Shown: positions 54,067 through 64,000 of the stretch, piece by piece
How the letters are laid out: every line of letters starts with the position of its first letter
Numbering within the stretch: position 1 is the stretch's first letter
NCBI GenBank assembly: GCA_039545355.1
Contig: BCJJ01000010.1
Span: forward strand, 381,085 to 445,084
DNA length: 64,000 bases
Source of the DNA: Trichosporon coremiiforme
Taxonomy: Eukaryota > Basidiomycota > Tremellomycetes > Trichosporonales > Trichosporonaceae
Direction: 5' to 3'
Translations under genes and position numbers: made by a program
Notes under the pieces: model-generated
Told to the model about the DNA's origin: nothing
The model's input: the letters and a program-made list of their open reading frames with translations, nothing else
The model's database searches: none

Positions 54067-54794
54067 CCGACACTCCTGAAGCAAAGGGGCGCATGCTGTG
54101 CAGGCAGATCACTTTGCGTAACGCCTTCTCCCGTTCAAGTGACGTTGAGGGGCGGCTCGACTTGTCACAAATGCCAGCGCGTGCTCTCCTACTTCCCACC
54201 GCTTTCGTCTCGGCCCCTCGGCCCTTGACACTGTTCCCCATTCCCGCAGCGTCCGCATCCAAGTCCCCTTTCATCTTGTTTCTGAAGACATGCCAACGGA
54301 CAACACTGCTTGACGAGCAGTGAGCCAGCTGCAAGGCTCGAGCTGACATGCCAGGCAGTATCTGGAATACAGTAACCATGTTTGCTTACTGATAACCGCG
54401 CTTCGATTGGTCCTCATCTCACTCCTGTTTCTCCGTGTGTTTCTCTGCGAGAGACCTATCCCACCCTGTACGCAGCTGTGATCACAGCTTCGCTGTAGCT
54501 GACGCCCATCTTCGTCCACCACCCTCGTCTCGCAGTCGTCTGTTTCGTGACGGGAACCCCCCCTCACCACGTACGCGGCTACGATTCCCATGGACTTCAG
54601 CTGACGCCCAAAGCCAACTTCTGCGCAGTGAGTCCCTCCTCGCCTGTACACGACTACAACCACTCGCGGGCCAAGCTGACGTCCAGCTCATCCGTCATCG
54701 CCTCGCGCACGGCGCTTTTGCCCGCCCCGCTCCTGAGGTTGTCTTTACCCCCGCCGCTCATGCCATAATATAGCTTCCACAATGCTTACCATCA
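54067..54794. other. Intergenic region with scattered branch-acceptor motifs
   Basis: About 730 bp. AGCTGACGCCC and AGCTGACGTCCAG motifs at 54496, 54599 and 54674, with GTGAGT at 54628, form at least one good intron candidate (54628..54686, 59 nt). A third intron-dense gene is possible but I could not build a frame. Confidence 0.3.
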
Positions 54795-54908
54795 GCCCGC
54801 ATAGCACAGTGGCAGTGCGTTCCTCTCGTAGCAACGGCTCTCGACGTCTTCGTCGACGACCTGACAGCTCGCAAGGAAAGGTCAGTGGTTCAATCCCGCT
54901 TGGGGGCA
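54795..54908 (+). tRNA. tRNA-Thr(CGT) with 42-nt intron
   Basis: Acceptor GCCCGCA with TGGGGGC (one G-G mismatch at the fifth pair), anticodon stem TTCCT/AGGAA, T arm AGTGG-TTCAATC-CCGCT, discriminator A. Anticodon CGT at 54827..54829 in the loop CTCGTAA. The intron 54831..54872 sits after base 37. The mismatch may lower stability or hint at a decaying copy. Confidence 0.75.
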
Positions 54909-55451
54909 TGTGAGCGCGCCTCGGCGCAGCGAGCGGCTGCAACGGCCGTTCGGTCGCTTTTTGGAATCGTCGGGCGAGTAGGAAGAGGTCCGAGATGGTG
55001 TTCGCAGGGTTGGCGACGCGTGCAACCCTGAGGTCATCGGCACGCTTGACGGGTTCGAACCCTGACGTGAATCGGATCATGGTGAGCTGCTTGCTCCCAG
55101 CCGAATCTTAAGCTCACAACAGACGTCGCGCCATGATGATATTGAGGGAGAGCACTGAGTTTGGCCGAAGCGGTCGCAAGCTAACGAGCAGCTTCGATCC
55201 GGAGCAGCCGACAAGCAATGTCCAGGGGTCCCCTTCACGCAGCTTCTGGGCTTGCTCCAACCTTCAAACAATCTCAAAGTGCAAGCTGCAGAACGCATCT
55301 AAGTCTGCTATGTTGCCCGTTGCGAGCTGAATTCGAGGGCGACCTACTGCCATCGGCATGACGAAGCGAGGAGAAGACCCCGGCATTGCTCTCAACTGCC
55401 TTGAAGCCACGTCGCCACACTACAACCGAGCCGAATCTTGAAGTGCTGCCT
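54909..55451. other. Intergenic region
   Basis: About 540 bp. A GGGTTCGAACCC T-loop-like palindrome occurs near 55051 but no tRNA fold surrounds it. Nothing else supported. Confidence 0.35.
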
Positions 55452-55690
55452 TCAGTAGTCGATGTATCCACCTTCTGCAGACATGACAGCTTGCAAACGG
55501 TTAAGCATGGACATGATGAGTCGATCAATCGTCCCCTGGGGATACTCCTTCCAAATCTGCACTGCAGCTTCGAACAGAGCGTCAGATGAGGTAGGCCTGG
55601 GCTACAGACGAGTGTCTGCTTACCAAGCAGCAGCGCTCTAGCTTCATTGTTGCATGCACAGAGCGCGATTTTGTGGTCCACGGCGGGAGT
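55452..55690 (-). pseudogene. Tc1/mariner-like transposase C-terminal remnant
   Basis: An exon 55452..55561 encodes QIWKEYPQGTIDRLIMSML followed by NRLQAVMSAEGGYIDY and a TGA. This has the shape of the last 35 residues of Tc1-like transposases (W.eIPq..I..Li.SMp.R..aVi.A.GG.t.Y). It joins across a 62-nt intron-like gap (55562..55623, GTAAGC donor, CTGAC branch) to a short upstream frame ending NNEARALLL. The DD34D catalytic region and inverted terminal repeats are not seen, so this is a relic or a domesticated tail. Confidence 0.5.
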
Positions 55691-56034
55691 TCAAGGCGGC
55701 CGTCGGTGGCTCATTGATCGACTTTGCCTGGGACCGGAGCGTATCTGAACAGGACACGTCTCAGGCTTGGCAGACCTGGCGAGATGAGCTCGCACATAGG
55801 ATCTGAGAGTCAGTTGGTTCCCGTCGCTGCGGCGAGGACACACCCTCTGCCTCAAGCGCCGCGAGAACGACCGTCTTGAACTCGGTCGCGAAAGCGTTGC
55901 TTCCCGGTTTCGTTATTGCGCGGGCGCGTGACAGAGCGAACAGGTACGGAGACGGAAGAGTTCAGAAATACTCGTAGGGGCAGCCTGACAGGTTGAAGAC
56001 ATTTTCCCTTGTCCGGCTCCCCAACGTTGCCTGT

Positions 56035-56400
56035 TCAGCACCCCCACTCGCAGACTTCAATCTCCCACATAATGAGGGGGAGGAAACACAAGTCAATGTT
56101 GTTGGTCAAGGCGGCGAAAACGAAGCAGCTTGGCAAGCTATTGGGTTCGGCCCAGCAGTCAAGAGCAAGTGTCTGGGATCCGCACATCTGAACTGCACGC
56201 AGCCCGATTTCGGAATCGTACTTGTCGAGAAACCGCAGGAGGTTCAGCAGTCTCGCTCTCCAGTCGACAAAGGCTCGGCTAATGGACATTTGACATCAGA
56301 CCGAGCCTTGAAGCACACGTTGTCGGATGAGATCAGCGTCTCGTCTTCATCCTCCCAGTCGGGATGTTCAGCGAGGTCGGGGTTCGCCATGACCTCAGGT
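56035..56400 (-). pseudogene. BTB/POZ-like fragment, frameshifted
   Basis: Starting at an ATG at about 56390, the minus strand reads HPDWEDEDETLISSDNVCFKA, like the opening of fungal BTB domains (D..L.L.SsDgv.F.vhr). In another frame 60 nt later comes LLNLLRFLDKYDSEIGLRA and then FVFAALTNNIDLCFLPLIMWE, like the C-terminal helices of the same fungal BTB proteins. The middle of the BTB fold is missing and the frame changes, so I treat it as a degenerate copy. Recognition is by eye. Confidence 0.4.
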
Positions 56401-57015
56401 TGGCTATCTGAACAGGGAGATGTGACAGTTGTGTGGTGAGGGCAAGGACAGCCGGTGGCGTCGTGTTCACCATCCCTGGAAGGGCGTAACAGGTGCAGAT
56501 CGTCCACCTTAGTCGGCCAACAACTGCTGCAGGCTGCTGGTATGGAGCCGGTCGCTTGTGAGAGTTGGACAGTGCACGTATCTCACTCCAACCCGAAGCA
56601 GCAAGACAGATGCGTCAGTAACTAGTCGCGAGACAGATTCCATCGTGTCAGACGCAAGCAGATAGCCGGGTTCGAGTCATTCGGAACCAGCAGCCGACGT
56701 CAGTCGACGGCAGCGCGGGGATAATAGCGGCAAACTTCCACCACAGCGCGCCTTCACCGTGCCCAGGAAGCGCCCTTCTCGATCGTCGTATGAACGCCTG
56801 ATCTACTGTCAGCTTGATGCTTCGTTTCCCGCGATATCCTCACCTACTCTGAGAACGAGTCGAAGTCGAGAAGTTGGGAATATAGGTTCGGTGAATAGGT
56901 AGGTCATGTGGGGTGGTGCCGCGGACAGAGCGGCTATATCCGACAGAACGTCACGAGTTCTATTCCAAGCTCATCTCCGAGTCTGCAACCACTCCATCCT
57001 CCATCGCATCCAGGC
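56401..57015. other. Intergenic, upstream of pyroglutamyl peptidase
   Basis: About 600 bp; leader-like CT-rich sequence just before the ATG. Nothing else. Confidence 0.35.
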
Positions 57016-57672
57016 ATGATCGTCATCACCGGCTTCGCGCCCTTCGGCAACCTGCCGGACAACCCGTCGCGGACGTGTGCGCGCATGGCTGTGTCTCTGC
57101 TGAACGCGGAGGGCATCGACGCCGCGTTCGTCGAGGTGCCTGTCGAGTTTGACGGCGCGTTCCCGACCGTCCAGAATGTAGTGCGCGACCACAAGCTGAG
57201 TGCGGGCGACGGACTGATCTGTGTCGGCGTCGCCGCCAACCGCAAAAGTGTGTCGCTCGAGACCACGGCAAAGAACATCATCGACGCACGGATACCCGAC
57301 AACGCGGGCAAGCAGCCGCGCAACGCCAAGATCGCCCCCGACGGCCCGGACACGATCCCGACCCGCCTTCCCGTCAAGACTGCGCTCGAGCAGATCAAGA
57401 GTGCAGGCATCAAGGTCGACTTCTCGGACGATGCAGGAGAATACGTTTGTAACTGTCTCTTCTACCAGATCGTGAACGATGCCGACATGAAGAACCACGG
57501 TGTCGTCACCGGCTTCGTACACGTGCCCCTCGAGGTGGCCGTCAAGATCGACGATCAGACGAACGCACTCATCATTCTTGCGAAGGAAATCGAGAAGGAG
57601 GCTCAGAAGAAGCACCGTCTGCCGGCCGAGGACCAGTCGGCGAACGGCAACCAGGTCCCTCTGGGCGCATAG
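57016..57672 (+). CDS. Pyroglutamyl-peptidase I (peptidase C15)
   Basis: Intronless, 218 residues from ATG 57016 (the frame is open from 56908, but ITGFAPFG normally lies at the very N-terminus). Signatures: VITGFAPFGNLPDNPS, SLETTAKN with the catalytic Glu near residue 82, SDDAGEYVCNCLFY with the nucleophile Cys near 145, and VVTGFVHVPLE with the catalytic His near 169. It removes N-terminal pyroglutamate from peptides in the cytosol. Length is typical. The C-terminal 30 residues are charged and extra. Confidence 0.92.
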   Translation: MIVITGFAPFGNLPDNPSRTCARMAVSLLNAEGIDAAFVEVPVEFDGAFPTVQNVVRDHKLSAGDGLICVGVAANRKSVSLETTAKNIIDARIPDNAGKQPRNAKIAPDGPDTIPTRLPVKTALEQIKSAGIKVDFSDDAGEYVCNCLFYQIVNDADMKNHGVVTGFVHVPLEVAVKIDDQTNALIILAKEIEKEAQKKHRLPAEDQSANGNQVPLGA

Positions 57673-59131
57673 GGACGTCTGAAGTCTAGCATCGGATCGA
57701 GGTGGGCGGCGTAATGACACATCGGAAGGAGGACGAGGAGGAACGGACAGCCTGCATCGGCAGCACTGGAGTGTTGTAGGACGAAGTCAAGTCGAAGACA
57801 TCAAGAACAAGGGAGATGTATCTGGATCCAACACAATCGCGCTAGTGCCTGCCCGTCGGAGTGTCGACTTGCTCGACTCGCTCGTCTATCACAGCCCGAC
57901 GCAAGCAGCTGGCGACTCTCCTCCGCCAAGACTCCTGCAAAACATGCTGTCCCACACGCTGTCGCCCCCGTTACCTCGGTTGTGCCCAATCTCGCCCATC
58001 GTATACCCGCCTTGAGCCGGTGCTGCTGCTGTGGTTGGAGGGCGTGCGCCTTTCCAGCGGCACAAAGCGGTTCCGGGCGGGGTAGGGCGGGGGCGGCTGC
58101 TTCAGCTTCTGATTGACGGGCAGACTGGTGGCCCGGCTCGTGGCTCGGCGCACGCGGCGCTGTCTTGGACTTCTCCCTCGTTGTCTCTGCTTGACAACCA
58201 AGTCGGCGTCCATTCGTCATTTGGTTGGAATCCGAATGCGGATTTGTATTGACATGTCCATGCTGGCCCCTCGGACTGGCAGCTGGCTGGCATGGGGTAT
58301 GAGGCTGAGGCTTACCCCAGTAGTAGCGCCTGGTAAGGTTTGGAACGAGGAGATCTCGATCTCGATCCGGCCTGAAGCCATTGCCGCAGAAGAGATCTGG
58401 CTCGGGACAGGGCGAGAGCAACGCCGCCGAACGCCCACTGAGCCCGTGAGCACAGCGCACAGCGCACAGGTTACAGCCTAGCGCCTAACACCAGCTGTCT
58501 TGGTTGGCGGGTTCCTGGCTGTCCAGGCTGATGGCGAGGCGGCCACCAAGACCGGCGACCAGCTGCTCGGAGCCTGGGACGCTCGCTATTCGACCATGCT
58601 CTTCGTCTCTTTACAGATTCTGTTCCTTCGATTTGACCTCGGCGTGCTCGGCGGCCTTGATCGCCCTTGTGGCTCATGTCAGCCCTTGGCGGCCCTGTGT
58701 AGCACACGTTGCCAAGCGGGGGTCGGCGCCGTGGCGTGGCGCCGAGTGGCACCCCATGCCACTGTTACGGGAGCGGGGACGAGGAGCAGCATCGGCCCGG
58801 TGCTTCCGGTTTGCCCGTAGTGCCTTTTACACAAGACATAGCAGCTCGCTTGTCTCGCTTGCTTGTCTGCGGCGTCCATGTCAGACTCTGTTTGGTCTGC
58901 ACCAAGTCGGTGCGCAGATGTTCTCCGGTATGTCGGAGTGCAGAGGTACGGGTCCGGCATCTATCGTCCAACCGCCGAGCGCGCTTCCCTTCAGGCTGTC
59001 AGGTGGGCCGCTGACGACGGGAAGGGCTCAGTTACGGAGGCTGCAGCCGCGAACGCCCAGACGGATGCGCCTGAGCAATCAGCACGCACAGCTACAGAGC
59101 GCCGCTTCTGGAACGGCCCGTAGACCAATGA

Positions 59132-59195
59132 AACACCTCCGGCGAGTGTAACACCCCCGGCGGATGTAACACTCCCGGCGGGTGTAACACATCCG
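59132..59195. repeat. 18-bp tandem repeat, about 3.5 copies
   Basis: Unit AACACYCCCGGCGRRTGT, three full copies plus a partial, with one or two changes between copies. Confidence 0.8.
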
Positions 59196-59677
59196 CGACG
59201 GCGGCACGGGGCGTCGATGGCGTCGCAGGCGTCCTTGTATGCTTGTAATTAGGAGGGGCCCGCGGAATGTGGTCGACGAGCAGCGAGGTAGCGAGCAGGC
59301 GTGCGAGCACCTTCCCCTGCTTGCTTCTGCTAGTGCTCGGCTTGGTCGGTTTGCTGGCTGCCCGGTGTCCGGACAGTCTGGCTCATTATTCTGCTCCTGC
59401 TTCTTCCTATAGCTGTGGTCGTTGCCGCCGTCTAAAGTGTCCGGTTCACGGCATGGCCCGGCTGCATCCCACATTTGTGGTTCTTTGTAATGGTCGGGTA
59501 AAGGCGGCATGCAACATCGGCATGCACGCGTGGGCAACCGGTGTCTGAGAGCGGCTTACGGAATGAGTCCAAGTCGGCTGCGAGTTCATTGTTGCAGCTA
59601 GTGCATTGACCAAGCTCACATCGCCGTATGCCCTCGTGCTCACACGTGCTGACCTTCTGAAGCCAGTAATCCGGGAG

Positions 59678-59709
59678 GGGCGACGGGCGACGGGCGACGG
59701 GCGACGGGG
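59678..59709. repeat. 7-bp tandem repeat GCGACGG
   Basis: Four perfect copies flanked by G-rich sequence. Confidence 0.75.
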
Positions 59710-60654
59710 CTGGCGTTCGATCCGACGACCGATGGCGGGGTTTGCTCCGCCCACCCGATCGATCACCAGATCAGCAGATCGGCAGCACGACACTTCGCTT
59801 AGCGTTGCGGTATGCTCTGCGGACACTTGGCCGCCTGTCCCCCGCCTCCTTTACGGGATCGAGCCTAGCTCCAGAACTCCTCACTGCACGACACTCCCGC
59901 GGATTGCAACGCTCGCAAATTCCGGCAATCAGTTTGACAAGGTTATACTGCGCACACGCCAAGACACGTGGCAGCGTTCTGCTCCTGGTACTCTGTCCTG
60001 CAGGCTCATAAGGATGTGTCAGGCTGAAAAGTCTAAAGAACATAGAGAGGTTGCGTCCAGATCGGCCCAGGTATGCAGCGTGCGCTGGATTCAATGGGTG
60101 CGGCGTGCGAAGTGAGGCATTTCCGTTCGTTTCGGGGTTTAACACGGTCGCGGAATGTGAGTTAATTGTATGTCCAGGAAACTCACAGGAAACGGCAGAA
60201 AAGTCGCAGGAGAATTGCAGGAAACGCCATCGCCATCCAGGACCTGCGTACCTGCACCAAGAGCCAGCGGGGACCGGAAGGAGGGCAGGCAGGGACCGGA
60301 CCCTGGCGACATGCGCACGCAACTTTCGAGGCGGACCAATGTCCATCGCAACCTAGCTCTTGTGCGCAGGACGTCACCGCAACGGGCAGCGAGTACAACC
60401 AGAACTAGAGACGATTCGCAACACAGGGCAGCGTTCGACGCAAGACCAGCAAGTCCACAGGGCCAATGTCCACAGGGTCGGGCAAGGGCAGCCTAGATCT
60501 GCGATATGAACGCCGTGCAGCTGACCATACCCCAGTCTCTGACGACCCGGCGACTAGAAGCTTGCACCCATCACCATCACCGATCACCCGACCAGTCGCA
60601 GCAGCCAGAGGCAGGATACATAAACCAAGAGCGCACGTCGCTCCGCCTCTCGGG

Positions 60655-60707
60655 ACCCCCAACCCCAACCCCACCCCCAACCCCAACCCCCACCCCTACC
60701 CCCTACC
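60655..60707. repeat. C-rich CCCCAA/CCCCCAA tract
   Basis: Irregular runs of C4-C5 separated by AA or A/TA; the other strand is G-rich and could form G-quadruplexes. It lies 64 bp before the start codon of the next gene. Confidence 0.7.
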
Positions 60708-60770
60708 GTTGCGACACCAACGACAAACTCGACAACTTTGACAACAACAACCAGCCACGCCTCGGCGACT

Positions 60771-61680
60771 ATGGCGCACCTCATCCGGATCCGCGGTCGC
60801 CCGATCGACCCCCTGCACGTGAGTGGTGTCCGCTGTCCCCGCTGACTTGCAGAGGGACGTGCGGCAGTATCTCGTGGACGAGCACGACCACGTCGTGGGT
60901 CGTATGCTCATCCGGCGTTCGGGCGAGTCACACCTCGTCTGGGACTCGGGGGACCGGTTCGTGTGCTGCTGGGGCGAGAGCGGCTCGCGCGTCGAGCCGA
61001 CCTTGAAACTGTGGACGTACCGCGCGGACGAGAACCGACACGAGTTTTATGAGGGCGAGCTCGCCCGCCTCGTCGCGATGCAGTACTGGTCCTGCGTGGA
61101 ATACTCGGAGGGCACGAAGGAGCAGGTGCTCCCGACGTACCTGAGCCGGGACTGGTGGGAGCGCTGGCGGGCTGAGACAGACGGCTCGGGCTCGGACCGC
61201 CGCTCTTCTAACCGCCGACGACACGGACGCGCGCACCCCTATCGCCGGTCCGGGAAGACAGCGGCCATGCGCTGTGTCTCGTCCAGCTCGTCGACGTCCG
61301 ACTCGGCGCACTCGGCGCACTCGGCGCACTCGGTCTCGTCCTCCCATCCCATCCCCTCACTCTACCAGCCCCGCCGGCAGATCAGCTACCTCGACCCACA
61401 CGTGAACGAGCGCTTGCGCCGCCTCGAGTCTGCCCTCATGTGGCACAGCAACATCCTCGAGAGGATAGTCGGGTGCTCGCACCATGCGTGCCCGCACTCG
61501 GAACCGGACGCGGCAAAGTCGAGCTCCAAAGGTGGTAAACTTGTCAAGGGGAAGGAGGCGGAGACCGGACCGCCGGACCGCGACCCCGATCTGAACGAGA
61601 CGCTTGACCGACTTGAGAGCGCCAGCGGCGACATCGATCGCCGCCTCAGGACAGTCCACCTCTGCGAGGGGTGCGCATGA
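60771..61680 (+). CDS. Unrecognised hydrophilic protein with Cys/His C-terminal motifs
   Basis: Two exons, 60771..60818 and 60853..61680 (34-nt intron, GTGAGT, GCTGACTTGCAG, phase 0); 291 residues. The N-terminal 125 residues look folded and Trp-rich (HLVWDSGDRFVCCWGESG; LPTYLSRDWWERWRAE). Then comes an Arg/Ser-rich linker with a SAHSAHSAHS repeat (three 9-bp copies in the DNA) and a helical part with two similar segments (NERLRRLESALMWHSNILERI and NETLDRLESASGDIDRRL). CSHHACPHS and HLCEGCA near the C-terminus could bind metal. No family is recognised; no signal peptide or TM segment. Confidence 0.55.
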
Positions 61681-63228
61681 TGAGCTCGCGATCTCGATCA
61701 CAGCGCGGCCACGCCGGTGCCGGTGCGCGACACCGGCACGCCGGCGCTGTCCATGGTCACAGGGGGGCGACTCGGCATCCCGGGCACCGGAGTCGGCGCC
61801 GTGGACGGAGCAAGAGTGACCCGCGTGACCCCAGCGCCGCGCGCGGAATGGGCGATGGGGAATGGGGGATGGAGGACTGAGCGCCGCTAAATGAGAAATG
61901 AGAAGCGAGCCAAGTGCCAAGTGAGCCACAGCACAGGTCGCCAGTCAATTGCGGCTGCGGCCACTCAAACGGGCTGCACAGAGGTCTGTCGACCGGCGAT
62001 CATCAACCATGTACTTTCTAGTTGTAGGACGAAATTCAACGTTGTTTGTCGGTCGGTCGGTGATTTGAATGGATGTCTGAAAGCAACAGCAGCAGCGTCA
62101 GCGCATTCACGGACACGCACGTGCCGGTCCGCATGGATGTAGGTCGGATACGTTGCCGCGTGTTGCTGAAGTGGGCGCGGCCGTGTCGGGGGAGCATCGA
62201 TGCAAGGCACGGGATGAGGCTGAGTTGGCAGTGACGCTGGAACAAAGGAACCCGTTCAGTGGGAATGGGCCGATTGCGAAGGAACCAGCTGGGCTGACTG
62301 AGCTTATCACTTCCGACGGCGGACTGACGACGACTGACGTCGACGTGGCGATGGAATGCTTGGTCATGCATGCTCCTGACGCCAGTGTGGATGGAGACAC
62401 GGGGCTGCGCCAGGTTCTGGTGAGGTTGGCTGGCTGGGCCCAGCCTCTTGACCGTGCTGGGAAGATGAAGGCCGGGAAGGGCATTGAGTAACCGAGCTTG
62501 AAAGAATTGGGGCACGAACCGGCGCGCGGTCGCGAACACACAAGGACAAACAAGGACAGGGGGAGACGAAGCCTGCCAGACATTCCGATCCATCTCCCAT
62601 TTCCTCATCGCGCAGCTGTCAGCGCTCGCCAGCGCGGGCGCCGGGGCGGCCCAAGAAGCATGCCCATCTCGATTCATCCGGGGTATTCATTGTATCCAAA
62701 CAAGGTTCATAGGTCCCCCTCTTGCAGTGCACGCCATGGCAAGGCGTACCATGCGGATTTCGGTCTCTAAAATGAGCCCCCTGGTAGTGTGGTCATGGGG
62801 ACAGGCTTATGGTGGTAGCCGCGTCCTGTTGTTGGCTGTGCTCGTGCTCTCATGCACCCAAGTCCATCGGGCAGCACGAGCGCATGTAACCCCGCGTAGG
62901 GACCCCACCGGGCTCCCCGGCTCTTGATACCCCTATCGTGAGCTGAGCTGGGAGAAGGAGGCGTAGGAGGCCTAGCCCGTCCGACAACGGCAAACGATTC
63001 ATCGCGGCAACCTCGTGACCTCGTGACCTCGTGACCACACGTATCGGCTATTGCCGAGTGGGTGAGTGGAGGGTGAGGTGAGAGGATGCGTGCCGACGAT
63101 GTGCGCGCTCTCGAGTGTGCCTAGACTTGCCTAGACTTGCCTAGCCCTCTTGGGTGCGCGCTAGCATCGAGCAGGAGCAGGCCCGCCCAGCCCGCTCCCA
63201 TCCTAGATGGCCGCCGGCGCTCGCAGCA
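61681..63228. other. Intergenic region
   Basis: About 1.5 kb with small direct repeats: CCTCGTGAC x3 (63011..63036) and GCCTAGACTT x2.5 (63119..63144). A 213-aa minus-strand ORF at 62036..62677 has no recognisable feature and I leave it out. Confidence 0.35.
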
Positions 63229-63235
63229 ATATAAG
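63229..63235 (+). promoter_or_regulatory. TATA box of alcohol dehydrogenase gene
   Basis: ATATAAG 78 bp before the ATG, with a C-rich leader after it. Confidence 0.5.
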
Positions 63236-63312
63236 CACGCAGCCGGCCTCGCGAGACCATCGCCCACCTTCCCCACATCTCCCCCAATCCATTCTAGCTC
63301 TCATCAAGAACC

Positions 63313-64000
63313 ATGACTGTCGACGTCCCCAAGGTTTGCCGTGCCGCCCCCGCCGTCGGTGCCGGAAAGCCCGACTACAAGATCGTCTGTCGCGAGGACT
63401 ACCCCGTCCCCACCCCCGGAGACGGCGAGCTTCTCGTCAACCTTGAGTACTGTGGTATCTGCCAGTCTGACCACCGTGAGTAGGGCGTTGTGAGAGCTGC
63501 GTCCATCGTGAGGAAGCATCCGACTCAGCTGCGCATGGCCAAGTCGCGCCGCGTCGCGTCTGCCTGCGGTGACTGCGACTGCGTGGCTGAGACCGCGGCT
63601 GTCTTCGCGGCTTCCAATATCGATGGTGCCCGGGGAAGGGAAAGCAAGACTCCCCAGAGTGAGATGCAGCAGCCGCTAACTGTCCAGACGGGTTCGCTGG
63701 TGACTGGCACGGCATCCAGCCCGCCGAGGGCGTCGACTGCACCGGCCACGAGGGTGCTGGTCGCGTCGTCGCCGTCGGCCCCAAGGTCACCGAGTTCAAG
63801 GTCGGTGACAAGGTCGGTCTCACCCCCGTCTACAAGACCTGCAACGACAAGCTCGGCGAGGAGCCCTGCGAGATGTGCCGCCGCGGTCACGAGACGCTCT
63901 GCTTCAACAAGGTCTACCTCGCCTTGGGCGTGAACGGCACCTACACCTCGTACCCGCTCATCGCTGAGCAGTGGGCGATCCGCATCCCCGACGGCGTCCC
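63313..64000 (+). CDS. Zinc-dependent alcohol dehydrogenase (3' end outside window)
   Basis: Exon 1 63313..63475, intron 63476..63687 (212 nt, GTGAGT, CTAACTGTCCAG), exon 2 from 63688 to the right edge; phase 1 junction. Residues seen: YCGICQSDHHGFAGDW with the catalytic-zinc Cys and the SDxH His, GHEGAGRVVAVG with the second zinc ligand region, and the structural-zinc loop KTCNDKLGEEPCEMCRRGHETLC with four Cys. This is the N-terminal half of a medium-chain ADH of the yeast ADH1 type (NAD-dependent, ethanol/acetaldehyde). A TATA box and short leader suggest high expression. Confidence 0.88.

Larger units (their letters stand above)
57673..60770. other. 3.1-kb gene-poor region with short repeats
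   Basis: No gene supported. Contains an 18-bp repeat (59132..59195), a GCGACGG heptamer repeat (59678..59709) and a C-rich CCCCAAC tract (60655..60707). Confidence 0.4.

Noticed and set aside
55010..55080. Additional tRNA at the GGGTTCGAACCC palindrome
   Set aside because: No acceptor, D or anticodon arm pairs around it.
60655..60707. Telomeric repeat
   Set aside because: Irregular C-rich tract, no regular unit, and genes continue on both sides.

Overview
This is 64 kb of nuclear DNA from a GC-rich fungus. Genes carry very short spliceosomal introns (mostly 33-60 nt) with GTGAGT/GTAAGT donors and CTNAC-N(2-8)-CAG ends; tRNA genes carry introns; and there is a fungal Zn2Cys6-type transcription factor, a CFEM protein, SUR7/PalI-like proteins and an ATP synthase subunit K. 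Together these point to a basidiomycete, most likely a Tremellomycetes yeast (Trichosporonales is my guess; inference only). All gene models were spliced by hand and kept only when exon phases agreed. Layout: 1-1197 C-terminal part of a fungal transcription factor (+). 3527-5285 an unrecognised minus-strand gene split into 10-129 nt exons by introns clustering at 37 nt. 5700-6993 and 8241-9286 two paralogous SUR7/PalI-like membrane proteins (-). 10013-10893 tRNA-Phe and tRNA-Met. 11397-12931 3-hydroxyacyl-CoA dehydrogenase (+). 13241-19442 a tandem, same-strand array of six intronless Gag-capsid-like ORFs without pol, protease or zinc knuckle; two more damaged copies lie at 33482-35027. 19789-20464 ATP synthase subunit K (-), head to head with mitochondrial ribosomal protein L16 (20721-21502, +). 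21757-23946 DCAF11-like WD40 protein (-). 24683-27009 glutamate decarboxylase (+). 27173-27714 DPH4-like J protein (-). 28256-30511 RGG/proline-rich protein with a possible Barentsz module (+). 30935-32776 dynein light intermediate chain (+). 35083-36534 alpha/beta-hydrolase (-). 36798-36906 tRNA-Tyr (-). 39427-39961 CFEM protein (+). 44262-46275 ferric reductase (+). 47860-48498 conserved eukaryotic protein of unknown role (+). 50007-50543 and 53154-53744 paralogous small membrane proteins (+), with a second intron-dense microexon gene between them (about 51.0-52.3 kb). 54795-54908 tRNA-Thr. 55452-56400 decayed Tc1/mariner-like and BTB-like pieces (-). 57016-57672 pyroglutamyl peptidase I (+). 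60771-61680 unrecognised protein (+). 63313-64000 start of a zinc alcohol dehydrogenase (+). The housekeeping genes are ordinary and scattered, without operon-like logic, apart from the head-to-head mitochondrial pair (subunit K and L16) and iron-related neighbours (CFEM protein and ferric reductase, separated by about 4.2 kb of gene-poor DNA). The unusual content is in two places: the Gag-like family, which is tandemly expanded with intact and freshly broken members, and the microexon genes, whose introns are nearly fixed in length and often have a donor (GTCAGYT) that is the reverse complement of their own branch site (ARCTGAC).
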